Shown: positions 51,131-59,562 of the stretch, piece after piece
How the letters are laid out: each line of letters begins with the position of its first letter
Numbering within the stretch: the first letter of the stretch is position 1
DNA from: JAWXUE01 sp044432865
GTDB lineage: Bacteria > Bacillota_I > Bacilli_A > Acholeplasmatales > Anaeroplasmataceae
NCBI GenBank assembly: GCA_044432865.1
Contig: JAWXUF010000003.1
Location: 1-64,000 of the forward strand
Length of the DNA: 64,000 bases
Direction of reading: 5' to 3'
Notes under the pieces: model-generated
Databases searched by the model: none
What the model saw: only the letters and a program-made list of their open reading frames with translations
What the model was told of the DNA's origin: nothing
Program-made: the position numbers and the translations under genes

Positions 51131-51295
51131 ATGTATGTAAAAATATTCGATTTTGAACATGAACTTGATTTAGAAAACGCAGTAAACGATTTTATTTATG
51201 ATAAAAATATCATTAAAATTTTATACCAAACAAGTCATTTCCAAGCTTTAGATGAACAAATCTACTCTTTTTCGGTACTTATTTATTACGAGTAG
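51131..51295 (+). CDS. cse60: sporulation protein Cse60
   Basis: The 54-aa protein fits the Cse60 family: VKIFDFEHELDLENAVNDFI, then IIKILYQTS and DEQIYSFSVLIYY. In Bacillus it is a sigma-E-dependent sporulation gene of unknown biochemical role. GGAGG is 9 nt before the ATG but is closed in the preceding hairpin. The same frame is open upstream to 51086 but within the hairpin, so 51131 is preferred. Confidence 0.78.
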   Translation: MYVKIFDFEHELDLENAVNDFIYDKNIIKILYQTSHFQALDEQIYSFSVLIYYE

Positions 51296-51308
51296 ATTTT
51301 GTTTTTTT
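51258..51308 (+). terminator. possible terminator of cse60
   Basis: AAATCTACTC (51258-51267) pairs with GAGTAGATTT (51290-51299) across a 22-nt loop, followed by a T run. The 5' arm is within cse60 codons. Confidence 0.5.
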
Positions 51309-51363
51309 GCGAAAAAACACTATTTTGTAGAATAATGTCTAAATTACAAATAAAATTATATTA

Positions 51364-51433
51364 GGAGGAAAATGAAATAAGAAAATATAAAAAAATAAGG
51401 AAATGCACTTGTAAGTGTGAAGGGGAAATTGAA
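51364..51433 (+). promoter_or_regulatory. leader with two minimal open frames before the HTH regulator
   Basis: AGGAGG (51364-51369) is followed by ATG AAA TAA, and AAGG by ATG CAC TTG TAA a little further on, where CACTT-GT-AAGTG can fold. The real gene then starts behind GAAGGGG. Whether the mini-frames are translated is unknown. Confidence 0.3.
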
Positions 51434-52624
51434 ATGATTGAAAAAAAGTTTGCTTCAGAATTAAGGAAGAAGTCAGTTGATGATTTGAAAAAATATCAAT
51501 TTATTGGTGCGGAAATAAAAAGTTCTAGATTGAAATTATCTAAAACTTTAGATGCGATTGGAAATGTAAATAGAAGTATTAGTTATATATCTAAAATAGA
51601 GAATAATAAAATAGTACCAAATAAAAGATGTTTGATGGAATTATGTGATGAGTTGTTTATATCAAAAGAAGACCTAGAAAGTATGGAGTGTTTTGATGAA
51701 TACATTTTAGAAGCTATTGAAACGATCTACTTTAAAGATGAGATAAAAATGAAAGAAATATTTTCTAAGTATGAATCATTTAAAAATACTAGGACAAATT
51801 TAATTAAAGGATTATATTATTTTATGTTCGATGATCATACGCAAATAAAAAGTGTTATTAAAAGTTTAGTTAAAATAGAAAGTTCATTATCAATTGAAGA
51901 TTATTTAGTATATATCTTGTTGTGTGTTAAAGATTTTATTTTAGATAAAAATGTTGTACAAGCATATAAAATATTATCTGTAGTATTAGAATCTAAAACA
52001 GCTACAGATACATTATATAATGTATTTAAAATGATGGAATTTGATTTGAAAATTAGTTTTAATTTATTTAAGTTTGATAATGATTACTTTGATGTTATTA
52101 AAATGCATGTACTTAAAAATAACATAATTAGAATAGAAGAATGTGTTAAGAAGTACGAGCGAATGCAAATTGATTTACTTGATTCATCTATTACTGAAAA
52201 TGAAATAAAAAGATTATCTACAGATGAATTAAGATTTTACGCTTATTGTTTACGTGGAGAAATAGATAAAGCACAGAAATATTTTGATGAAAATATAGCT
52301 GATGAATTTAGATTGCTATATTATTTTAAACTAAATGAATTAGAAGAAATAAAAAATATGATTAATACAAGTTTAACTGAAGAAAACATGATCTTAGCAA
52401 ATGCATATAAATATTCATTAGAAGGAAATGCTGAATTGTATAGAACATTCTTAATTAATATTTGTATCCCATATTTTAAAGGTGTTGTTAAAGTTAAAAT
52501 GTTATTACATTTTTATAACATTTTGTTAGAACTAAGTTCTAAGACTGCTAAGTATAAAGAATCGAATACTTATGGAAGAGAAATTGTTAAGATGTTACAA
52601 GAATTAAGTGTATTAATTTCATAG
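51434..52624 (+). CDS. XRE-family regulator with helical-repeat C-terminus
   Basis: The 396-aa protein has an N-terminal HTH (about 20-80): FIGAEIKSSRLKLSKTLDAI, then SYISKIENNKIVPNKRCLME. About 310 residues of helices follow that look like TPR-type repeats (LRGEIDKAQKYFDE, LANAYKYSLEGNAELYRTF). This layout is that of RRNPP-type, often peptide-controlled, regulators such as NprR or PlcR, which are usually 280-430 aa. No peptide gene was seen next to it. It follows cse60 and has its own terminator. Target genes are unknown; the adjacent surface protein is a candidate. Confidence 0.65.
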   Translation: MIEKKFASELRKKSVDDLKKYQFIGAEIKSSRLKLSKTLDAIGNVNRSISYISKIENNKIVPNKRCLMELCDELFISKEDLESMECFDEYILEAIETIYFKDEIKMKEIFSKYESFKNTRTNLIKGLYYFMFDDHTQIKSVIKSLVKIESSLSIEDYLVYILLCVKDFILDKNVVQAYKILSVVLESKTATDTLYNVFKMMEFDLKISFNLFKFDNDYFDVIKMHVLKNNIIRIEECVKKYERMQIDLLDSSITENEIKRLSTDELRFYAYCLRGEIDKAQKYFDENIADEFRLLYYFKLNELEEIKNMINTSLTEENMILANAYKYSLEGNAELYRTFLINICIPYFKGVVKVKMLLHFYNILLELSSKTAKYKESNTYGREIVKMLQELSVLIS

Positions 52625-52631
52625 ATAAAAG

Positions 52632-52661
52632 AGAAACTTTTTAAAAAAGTTTCTTTTTTTT
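52632..52661 (+). terminator. terminator of the HTH regulator gene
   Basis: AGAAACTTTTT (52632-52642) and AAAAAGTTTCT (52644-52654), then T7. Confidence 0.82.
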
Positions 52662-52710
52662 AGTAATTTTGTTTTTTTCAGTAATAATATAAATTGAAGG
52701 AGAAGATAAA

Positions 52711-54141
52711 ATGAAAAAAATATTTATATTATTGTTTTTTATAATTTCAATATTTACAGCAAATAGTGCAAAAGGATATGAAAATCATGAGTTTGATATC
52801 AACTGGCAAAAAGTATATGTACCAATACCATTAAATGGAAATATTTCTGATTACGAAAGAGACTTTATTGTTACGGTATCTGTGGATGGAACTTTACTAA
52901 CGGAAAATGTTGATTACTATGTTAAAGTTGGTGTTAATGGTACAAGCATTGGTACAATTACAACTAATATAACTGGAAGATATGAAGTTGATGTAATGGT
53001 ATCTTTATTTAAGTATAATGCTTTTAGTGAAAATACAGTGACATATCATGTTATTGATTATGATAGTCCTGGATTTGATGATGAGAATGCTTCCATTACT
53101 ACACCTTATAGTGTAATACCTGATTACGTAACATTTTATAAAATGAAGAATTCAGATAAACAATTTTCTAGTATATCTGTGAATGAGAGTTTTGTTAAAA
53201 TTAATTACATAGGAAATTATTTTATAATAGTTACAGCTACACAAACAAGTGGAGCTATTATTACTGAAACAATTCCTGTATACGTAGTTGATCCGTTTCC
53301 ACCAAGAATATCATTGATTAATCCATTTGAAATTTCAATTGGAGAAATTATATCACCAAGTAATTATTTTACTGGATATGATGATTATGATAAAGATATT
53401 ACAAATCAAATAAAAATTGAGAGTTATGATAGTAGTAAATTAGGATCTCAACTTGTGTATGTATCATTAACTGATTTATCAGGTAATAATACTAGAATTC
53501 AAGTTTCATTATCTGTTGTTGATAATACAAAACCAATAGTGTATTTTAATACTAATGATGCAAAGATAGATATAGAAGAAGATATTACATATAGTTTAAT
53601 GCAGGGGTTTATATTATCTGTTGTTGATGATGGCGTTGAACTTGATATAGGTTCAGTTAATATTGATTTTTCCTCTGTATTAAGCGAACTAGGCACATAT
53701 AGTGTTACTTATTCGGTTGAAGACGAAAATGGCAATAAAGGCGAATATAAGCTTGCTGTGAGGGTTGTTCAAATGCGTGGTCCTGAAATATATTGTACAA
53801 ATATTATAATCAAATCAGGTGAAGTGTTTGATGTATCTACAATAAGTGATTATATTACTGTATATGATCAATTTGACTCAACAGCAGAAAGTACATTGAG
53901 AGTTGATTTTTCAAACGTAAATTTATCATCAAAAGGTACATACATGGTTTTAGTAAGTGCATGTAATAGTAGTGGGATATTTACATATAAAACAATGCTT
54001 ATTACAGTAAAAGGTGATGTGTTTTTAAATTTAGATGTATATTGGCCATTGTTATTTTTATTATTAGCACCTGCTGGATACTTTGGATATCAATATTATC
54101 AAAAACAAAAAGCTAAAAAATTCGAAGAAAATATTTTATAA
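52711..54141 (+). CDS. membrane-anchored surface protein with Ig-like repeats
   Basis: The 476-aa protein has a signal peptide (KKIFILLFFIISIFTANSAKG), several bacterial Ig-like/DUF5011-type segments (for example PPRISLINPFEISIGEIISP, TKPIVYFNTNDAKIDIEEDI, GPEIYCTNIIIKSGEVFDVS) and a C-terminal membrane helix (YWPLLFLLLAPAGYFGYQYY) with a short basic tail. It lacks LPXTG. It should sit outside the cell, held by the helix. Function is unknown. Confidence 0.7.
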   Translation: MKKIFILLFFIISIFTANSAKGYENHEFDINWQKVYVPIPLNGNISDYERDFIVTVSVDGTLLTENVDYYVKVGVNGTSIGTITTNITGRYEVDVMVSLFKYNAFSENTVTYHVIDYDSPGFDDENASITTPYSVIPDYVTFYKMKNSDKQFSSISVNESFVKINYIGNYFIIVTATQTSGAIITETIPVYVVDPFPPRISLINPFEISIGEIISPSNYFTGYDDYDKDITNQIKIESYDSSKLGSQLVYVSLTDLSGNNTRIQVSLSVVDNTKPIVYFNTNDAKIDIEEDITYSLMQGFILSVVDDGVELDIGSVNIDFSSVLSELGTYSVTYSVEDENGNKGEYKLAVRVVQMRGPEIYCTNIIIKSGEVFDVSTISDYITVYDQFDSTAESTLRVDFSNVNLSSKGTYMVLVSACNSSGIFTYKTMLITVKGDVFLNLDVYWPLLFLLLAPAGYFGYQYYQKQKAKKFEENIL

Positions 54142-54153
54142 TACATTAAAAAA

Positions 54154-54162
54154 TGATATAAT
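54154..54162 (+). promoter_or_regulatory. extended -10 promoter of dnaE
   Basis: TGATATAAT, 34 nt before the dnaE start. Confidence 0.5.
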
Positions 54163-54196
54163 GAAATAAAAATAAAATTAGGAATGAGGTGATTTG

Positions 54197-57091
54197 ATGA
54201 TTGGATTTTTTTATGGACAAACTGAATATAATTATTTAGAAAATGCTATTCCGTTAAGTAAATATGTTGAAACATGTGCATCTTATGGATATACATTCGC
54301 AACTATTACAGATAAGAATATGCATGGATATTACAAATTCTATAATCTATGCTTATCAAATAATATAAAACCTGTAATAGGATTAAAGGTTCAATTATCA
54401 GATCACGATAATATATTAGTTTATGCTAAAAATGATAATGGATTAAAAACATTATTTAAATTATCTAAATTGCAAGAAACAAAAAAAGATACAGTTAATA
54501 TTTTAAATAGTTTAACAAGTGATGTATTTTTAGTTATACCAGACGATAGTTTAATTCATACGTTATTTGAAAAAAAAGAATATGAAAAAGCAAAAGCAGA
54601 ATTTAGTAAGTATAAATGTGAAAAGTATATAGGTTTAAATTCATTTGATAATGAACTTGATAGATTTATTCAAGATAATAATATCAATGTACTTCCTATT
54701 AGTAATTGTAATTATTTAGAAAAAAATGATTATAACGTTTACAAAACGTTAGTTAAGATTGGTAATACAAATGAGAAAAATCATCATACACATTTATTAA
54801 ACGTTGAAGAATTTAATTCTTTACTTGGTAAGTATGCTATGAATAATAAGATTGTAGAAGGTATTGAGTATAACTTAAAAAGTAAGATATCATTACCAAT
54901 TTATAGCAAAGATATTAGTAATAGTAATTTATATTTAAGAGAGCTTTCTAATAAGGGGTTACAACGTAGATTACAACTTAAAAATAAAGTATCTTTATAC
55001 AATAAATATTTTGAAAGACTTTCATATGAGTTAGATATTATTCAAAGTATGGGATATGATGACTACTTTTTAATAGTATGGGATTTAATTAAGTATTCTA
55101 AAAAAGAAGGGATTTTGGTTGGTCCTGGACGTGGAAGTGCAGCTGGAAGTTTAGTATCTTATTGTCTTGGTATTACAGAAATTGATCCATTAGAATATGA
55201 TTTATATTTCGAAAGATTTTTAAATCCAGACAGAATTACTATGCCAGATATTGATATTGATTTCCCTGATAATAAAAGAGAAGAAGTTATACAGTATGTA
55301 AAAAATAAATACGGTGAAGATCATGTATGTTACATAAGTGCATTTAATACATTCGGTGTAAAATCATCTATTAGAGATATTTGTAGAGTGAATAATGTTA
55401 ATGTAGATCATGCTAGTTTAATGCTTAAATTTATTGAAGAAAATGGAATAAGTGAAGCGATTAAAAAATATGAATCTAGATCTGAATTATTAGAAGTCTT
55501 ACAAATTGCTAATAAGATGAATGGTTTAATAAGACATATTTCTACTCATGCCGCTGGGGTAATTTTATCTAGTGTTAAACTAGATGATTTCCTTCCACTT
55601 AGAAGTGGTATTAATGGAGTTTATCAATCGCAATTAGAAGCAAGTGATCTTGAAAAAATCGGTTTTTTAAAAATAGATTTTTTAGGAATTAGAAACTTAT
55701 CATTAATTAACAACATGATTAATGACATTGGTAATATTAAATTAAATGAAATAAAACTCAACGATAAAAAAACATTTGAACTTTTACAAAAAGGTGATAC
55801 TAACGGGATTTTTCAATTGGAGAGTAGTGGTATAAAGAATGTGTTAAAGAAGTTGAAACCAACATGTTTTGATGACATTGTTTCTGTTCTTGCGTTATAC
55901 AGACCAGGTCCAATGGATAACATAGATTCATTTATTGAAGGTAAAAAAACTGGTAAAGTAAAATATCTTATAAAAGAATTAGAACCTATATTGAAACATA
56001 CATATGGTATTATTGTATATCAAGAACAAATTATGGAAATAGCCAATGTTATCTGTGATTACTCATATGCTCAAGCGGATTTATTACGAAGAGCAGTATC
56101 TAAAAAAGATAAAGATATTCTAGATGAAAATAGAAAGATGTTTACAGAAAAAGCATCAAAAAAAGGATACGATGAATCAATTAGTAATCAAGTGTATGAT
56201 TTGATTGTTAAATTTGCTGATTATGGATTTAATAAATCACATTCAGTAGCGTACGCAAAACTATCGTATGAAATGGCATTTTTAAAAGCTAACTATCCTG
56301 TTATTTTTATTTCAGAAATGTTAAATAATGCTATTGGTGATGACAAAGAAATGATTAGTTATATAAACTATGCAAAAATAAATAAAATTGAAGTAGTAAC
56401 TCCAAAAGTTAATCACTCGAATTCAAAATGTATTATCTTTAAAAATCGAATTCTTTTACCATTTCAAGCTATTCATAAAATTGGAATTAACACTTCAAAC
56501 TCTATTGTTGAAGAAAGAGAAAAAGGTAAATTTGAATCTTTTGAAGATTTTAAAGATAGAACAGAAGGTTTTATTAATAGTGTATCAATTTCAAATCTAA
56601 TTTTTTCAAGTGTATTCGACGAGTTTAATAATACAAAAAAATCAATGAATGAAAAAACAGAAGTTAATAGTACTTTTGCGAAATATGTAACAGATACTAT
56701 TGATGATGTTTTAGAATATGATTTTGAGTATCTTAAGGATATGGAAAAAAGTTCTATTGGATTTAATATGAATTACGATATATTCAAAAACAATCAAAAT
56801 AAGATTAATAAATTTAAAATTATAAGTAATGAAAATGAGATAATGGAAAATAAAAAAATCAATACTATTGCGTATTTAGAAAACGTAAGAACAATTGAGA
56901 CGAAGAATAAAGAGCAAATGGCTTTTGTCGATTTAGATTTAAACTTCATTAAAATAAGTGGAGTTGTATTTCCAAGTGTCTATGATGATTTTCTTAAATT
57001 GAATAAAAATCAATTAATTTTAATTGAAGGTAATGTACAAAAAAGAAATGATGAATATCAAATAGTAATAAATAAAGCAAAAAATATATAA
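54197..57091 (+). CDS. dnaE: DNA polymerase III alpha subunit, DnaE type
   Basis: The 964-aa polymerase has the catalytic aspartates in TMPDIDIDFPDNKREEVIQY, the GPGRGSAAGSLVSYCLGIT motif, the conserved YQEQIMEIANVIC and SKKDKDILDENRKMF, and a C-terminal OB-like part (IAYLENVRTIETKNKEQMAF). The N-terminal PHP domain lacks its metal ligands: the usual HxHxxYS is FYGQTEYNYL and TDHGN is TDKNMH. It is shorter than B. subtilis DnaE (about 1115 aa). ATG 54197 follows AGGTG by 5 nt. In Bacilli DnaE works with PolC at the fork. The dnaE-pfkA-pyk neighbourhood is typical. Confidence 0.95.
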   Translation: MIGFFYGQTEYNYLENAIPLSKYVETCASYGYTFATITDKNMHGYYKFYNLCLSNNIKPVIGLKVQLSDHDNILVYAKNDNGLKTLFKLSKLQETKKDTVNILNSLTSDVFLVIPDDSLIHTLFEKKEYEKAKAEFSKYKCEKYIGLNSFDNELDRFIQDNNINVLPISNCNYLEKNDYNVYKTLVKIGNTNEKNHHTHLLNVEEFNSLLGKYAMNNKIVEGIEYNLKSKISLPIYSKDISNSNLYLRELSNKGLQRRLQLKNKVSLYNKYFERLSYELDIIQSMGYDDYFLIVWDLIKYSKKEGILVGPGRGSAAGSLVSYCLGITEIDPLEYDLYFERFLNPDRITMPDIDIDFPDNKREEVIQYVKNKYGEDHVCYISAFNTFGVKSSIRDICRVNNVNVDHASLMLKFIEENGISEAIKKYESRSELLEVLQIANKMNGLIRHISTHAAGVILSSVKLDDFLPLRSGINGVYQSQLEASDLEKIGFLKIDFLGIRNLSLINNMINDIGNIKLNEIKLNDKKTFELLQKGDTNGIFQLESSGIKNVLKKLKPTCFDDIVSVLALYRPGPMDNIDSFIEGKKTGKVKYLIKELEPILKHTYGIIVYQEQIMEIANVICDYSYAQADLLRRAVSKKDKDILDENRKMFTEKASKKGYDESISNQVYDLIVKFADYGFNKSHSVAYAKLSYEMAFLKANYPVIFISEMLNNAIGDDKEMISYINYAKINKIEVVTPKVNHSNSKCIIFKNRILLPFQAIHKIGINTSNSIVEEREKGKFESFEDFKDRTEGFINSVSISNLIFSSVFDEFNNTKKSMNEKTEVNSTFAKYVTDTIDDVLEYDFEYLKDMEKSSIGFNMNYDIFKNNQNKINKFKIISNENEIMENKKINTIAYLENVRTIETKNKEQMAFVDLDLNFIKISGVVFPSVYDDFLKLNKNQLILIEGNVQKRNDEYQIVINKAKNI

Positions 57092-57092
57092 A

Positions 57093-57128
57093 AAAACTTC
57101 TTATCAGTTTAAATTGATAAGAAGTTTT
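57093..57128. terminator. bidirectional terminator between dnaE and the PPi-PFK gene
   Basis: AAAACTTCTTATCA (57093-57106) and TGATAAGAAGTTTT (57115-57128) form a 14-bp stem with T-rich flanks on both strands. Confidence 0.85.
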
Positions 57129-57132
57129 ATTT

Positions 57133-58383
57133 TTATTTTTTAGTTACTTTAACTTTTCTTAATTTAGCAAATCTTGGAAGTCCATCAACAAGTGGAGCTT
57201 TCATATCTCCTTGAATAAGTGGAAGTGCATAGTCTATAAATTCTTTTGTAAGACCAGTTTGATTTTCATTTATCCAATGCAATGGTATTGTTTTTTCAGT
57301 GTTAGCTGCTTTATCTAAGTTAACTAATTTATACTTACATTTATATTTCCCTTTTAAAGTAGTTCCACGTTCAAAGCAAACCATTTTATCTGTTTTACCT
57401 CTAACTGCCGCTTGAACAGCTTTTTTACCAGCAGTATAAGCCTCAGTAATATCTACTTTTGAAGCAAGGTGTTGAGCACATCGTTGAAGAAGACTAAATT
57501 CGATGTGTCTTACTTTGCAAGAAAATTCATTTTTTAATAATTCTGCTAATACTTGAGCAGCTCCACCTAACTGAGCGTGTCCGAATGCATCAGTTGATAA
57601 AGAACCAACCATTTCTGGTAAATACTTTCCATCTTCATTTTTAACACCTTCAGATATACAAATGATAATTTTATTTTTATTTTGCATAACTGATTTAACA
57701 TCACTAATACATTTTTCTACTGTGAAAGGTACTTCTGGTAAATAAATTAAATCAGGTCCACTACCTTTATGTGCAGCAAGTTGAGCAGCAGCAGTTAACC
57801 ACCCAGCATTTCTACCCATAATTTCTACTACAGTAATCATCGGTAAATCATAAACAGTAGCGTCTTGGTATAATTCCATAACAGATGTGGCAACATACTT
57901 AACAGCACTACCATATCCAGGACAGTGATCTGTACCTGCTAAATCATTATCAATAGTTTTTGGAATTCCAATGCAAACACATTTGTAATCATTACTTTTG
58001 AAAAATTTACTAATTTTGTTGCATGTATCCATTGAATCGTTACCACCATTATAAAAAAAGTAACGAATATTGTATTTTTTGAACACTTCTAAAATTTTTA
58101 TATAATCTGTCTGATCTTCTTTGTAATCTTTTAATTTGTAACGAACTGAACCGATTGAAGTAGAAGGAGTTGTTTTAAGTAATTCTAATTCGTTAATATC
58201 TTCTTTACTCATATCATAAAATTCTTCGTTTAAAATACCTTGAATTCCATGTGCTGCTCCATAAACTTCTGTAATGTTTGATTGTTTCAATGCTTCTATA
58301 AACACACCAGCGGCACTTGCGTTAATAACAGAAGTTGGTCCGCCTGATTGACCTAAAACACAGGCACCTTTTAAATTTCTCAT
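57133..58383 (-). CDS. pfp: diphosphate-dependent phosphofructokinase
   Basis: The 416-aa enzyme is a PfkA-family protein of the PPi-using type. The donor-site motif is YNGGNDSMDT, with Asp where ATP enzymes have Gly (GGDGS), and the catalytic region is GIPKTIDNDL, with Lys where ATP enzymes have Gly. VEIMGRNAGWLTAAAQLA binds fructose 6-phosphate. It would phosphorylate fructose 6-phosphate reversibly with pyrophosphate. It is divergent from pfkA and has its own promoter. AAAGAGG precedes the start. Confidence 0.9.
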   Translation of the reverse strand: MRNLKGACVLGQSGGPTSVINASAAGVFIEALKQSNITEVYGAAHGIQGILNEEFYDMSKEDINELELLKTTPSTSIGSVRYKLKDYKEDQTDYIKILEVFKKYNIRYFFYNGGNDSMDTCNKISKFFKSNDYKCVCIGIPKTIDNDLAGTDHCPGYGSAVKYVATSVMELYQDATVYDLPMITVVEIMGRNAGWLTAAAQLAAHKGSGPDLIYLPEVPFTVEKCISDVKSVMQNKNKIIICISEGVKNEDGKYLPEMVGSLSTDAFGHAQLGGAAQVLAELLKNEFSCKVRHIEFSLLQRCAQHLASKVDITEAYTAGKKAVQAAVRGKTDKMVCFERGTTLKGKYKCKYKLVNLDKAANTEKTIPLHWINENQTGLTKEFIDYALPLIQGDMKAPLVDGLPRFAKLRKVKVTKK

Positions 58384-58422
58384 TTTAATACCTCTTTCTT
58401 TTAGAATATTAATTTCACTTAT

Positions 58423-58464
58423 ATTTTATGAAATTCACAATATAAAGTCAAATTAAATTCACAA
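58423..58464 (-). promoter_or_regulatory. pfp promoter with duplicated TTGTGAATTT element
   Basis: Minus-strand TTGACT (58451-58446), 17-nt spacer, TAAAAT (58428-58423). TTGTGAATTT occurs twice on this strand, at 58464-58455 just upstream of the -35 and at 58440-58431 within the spacer, 24 bp apart. Confidence 0.6.
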
Positions 58465-58500
58465 ACATATATGTATAAATTTCGATATGACAAGAAATTG

Positions 58501-58569
58501 TTTGAAAAGTTCAAAAGGTTAAAAATATAATTAGAAAAATATTGTTAAATTTTGAATATATGGTATAAT
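58501..58569 (+). promoter_or_regulatory. promoter of pfkA-pyk with upstream inverted repeat
   Basis: TTGTTA (58542-58547), 16-nt spacer, extended -10 TGGTATAAT (58561-58569). TTTGAA-AAG-TTCAAA (58501-58515) upstream is a short inverted repeat that could be an operator. Confidence 0.6.
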
Positions 58570-58592
58570 AAAGGAAAAGCGAGGTTGAAAAA

Positions 58593-59543
58593 ATGCGTGT
58601 TGGTGTTTTAACTTCTGGTGGAGATGCACCAGGTATGAATGCAGCTATAAGAGCTGTAGTTAGAGCTGCCTTAGTAAAAGGCTATGAAGTTTTCGGTATA
58701 TATGATGGATATAAAGGATTGGTTGAAGGAAATATCAAACAATTTACACGTACTGATGTAAGTGAAACTTTGAATAAAGGTGGAACAGTATTAGGTACTG
58801 CTAGACTTCCAGAATTTACACAAGAAAGTGTAAGACAACGTGCTGTAGATCAGTTAAAGAAATATGATATTGATTGTTTAATTACAATTGGCGGGGATGG
58901 TACTTATCAAGGTGCTAATGCTTTAACTAATATGGGAATTAAATGTATTGGATTACCTGGTACAATTGATAACGATATTGCAAGTACTGATTATACAATC
59001 GGATTTTCAACTGCTTTGAATACTGCTGTTGATGCAATTGATAAATTGCGTGATACATCAAGTTCTCATCAAAGATGTTCTATTATTGAAATAATGGGGC
59101 GTGATTGTGGGGATCTTAGTATATTCGCTGGAATATGCTGTGGGGCAGAATATGTAATTACTAAAGAGACTGGATTTGATAAAGAAAAATTATTGAATTC
59201 ACTTAGAGAAGAGCGTCGTAATGGTAGAAAACATGCAATTGTTGTAGTTGCAGAAAACATTACCGATGTACATAAATTAGCTAAAGAAGTTGAAGACTAT
59301 AGTGAATACGAATGTCGAGCAACTGTTTTAGGATATATTCAACGTGGTGGTATACCTACACCTGAAGATCGTCTACTAGCCTCTCGTATGGGAGTATATG
59401 CAGTTGATTTACTTGAGGAAGGCGTTGGGGGCGTAGCTGTTGGAGTTATTAATAATAAAATGACTTATTCACCATTCAGCGATGCATTAAAAATGACAAA
59501 AGAAACTAGGGGTATTCTTAGTATTGTCAAAAAAATTCAATAG
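58593..59543 (+). CDS. pfkA: ATP-dependent 6-phosphofructokinase
   Basis: The 316-aa glycolytic enzyme has RVGVLTSGGDAPGMNAAIRA, the ATP-type GGDGTYQGA, the catalytic GLPGTIDNDIASTDYTIGF and EIMGRDCGDLS; the allosteric region is conserved and the length is normal. GAGGT lies upstream. It is followed by pyk after 19 nt, the usual Bacillus operon. Confidence 0.97.
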   Translation: MRVGVLTSGGDAPGMNAAIRAVVRAALVKGYEVFGIYDGYKGLVEGNIKQFTRTDVSETLNKGGTVLGTARLPEFTQESVRQRAVDQLKKYDIDCLITIGGDGTYQGANALTNMGIKCIGLPGTIDNDIASTDYTIGFSTALNTAVDAIDKLRDTSSSHQRCSIIEIMGRDCGDLSIFAGICCGAEYVITKETGFDKEKLLNSLREERRNGRKHAIVVVAENITDVHKLAKEVEDYSEYECRATVLGYIQRGGIPTPEDRLLASRMGVYAVDLLEEGVGGVAVGVINNKMTYSPFSDALKMTKETRGILSIVKKIQ

Positions 59544-59562
59544 GAAAAATAGGAGAAATATT

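Noticed and set aside
52711..54141. Sortase-anchored (LPXTG) surface protein
   Set aside because: There is no LPXTG-like motif before the C-terminal helix; the helix and basic tail alone act as the anchor.
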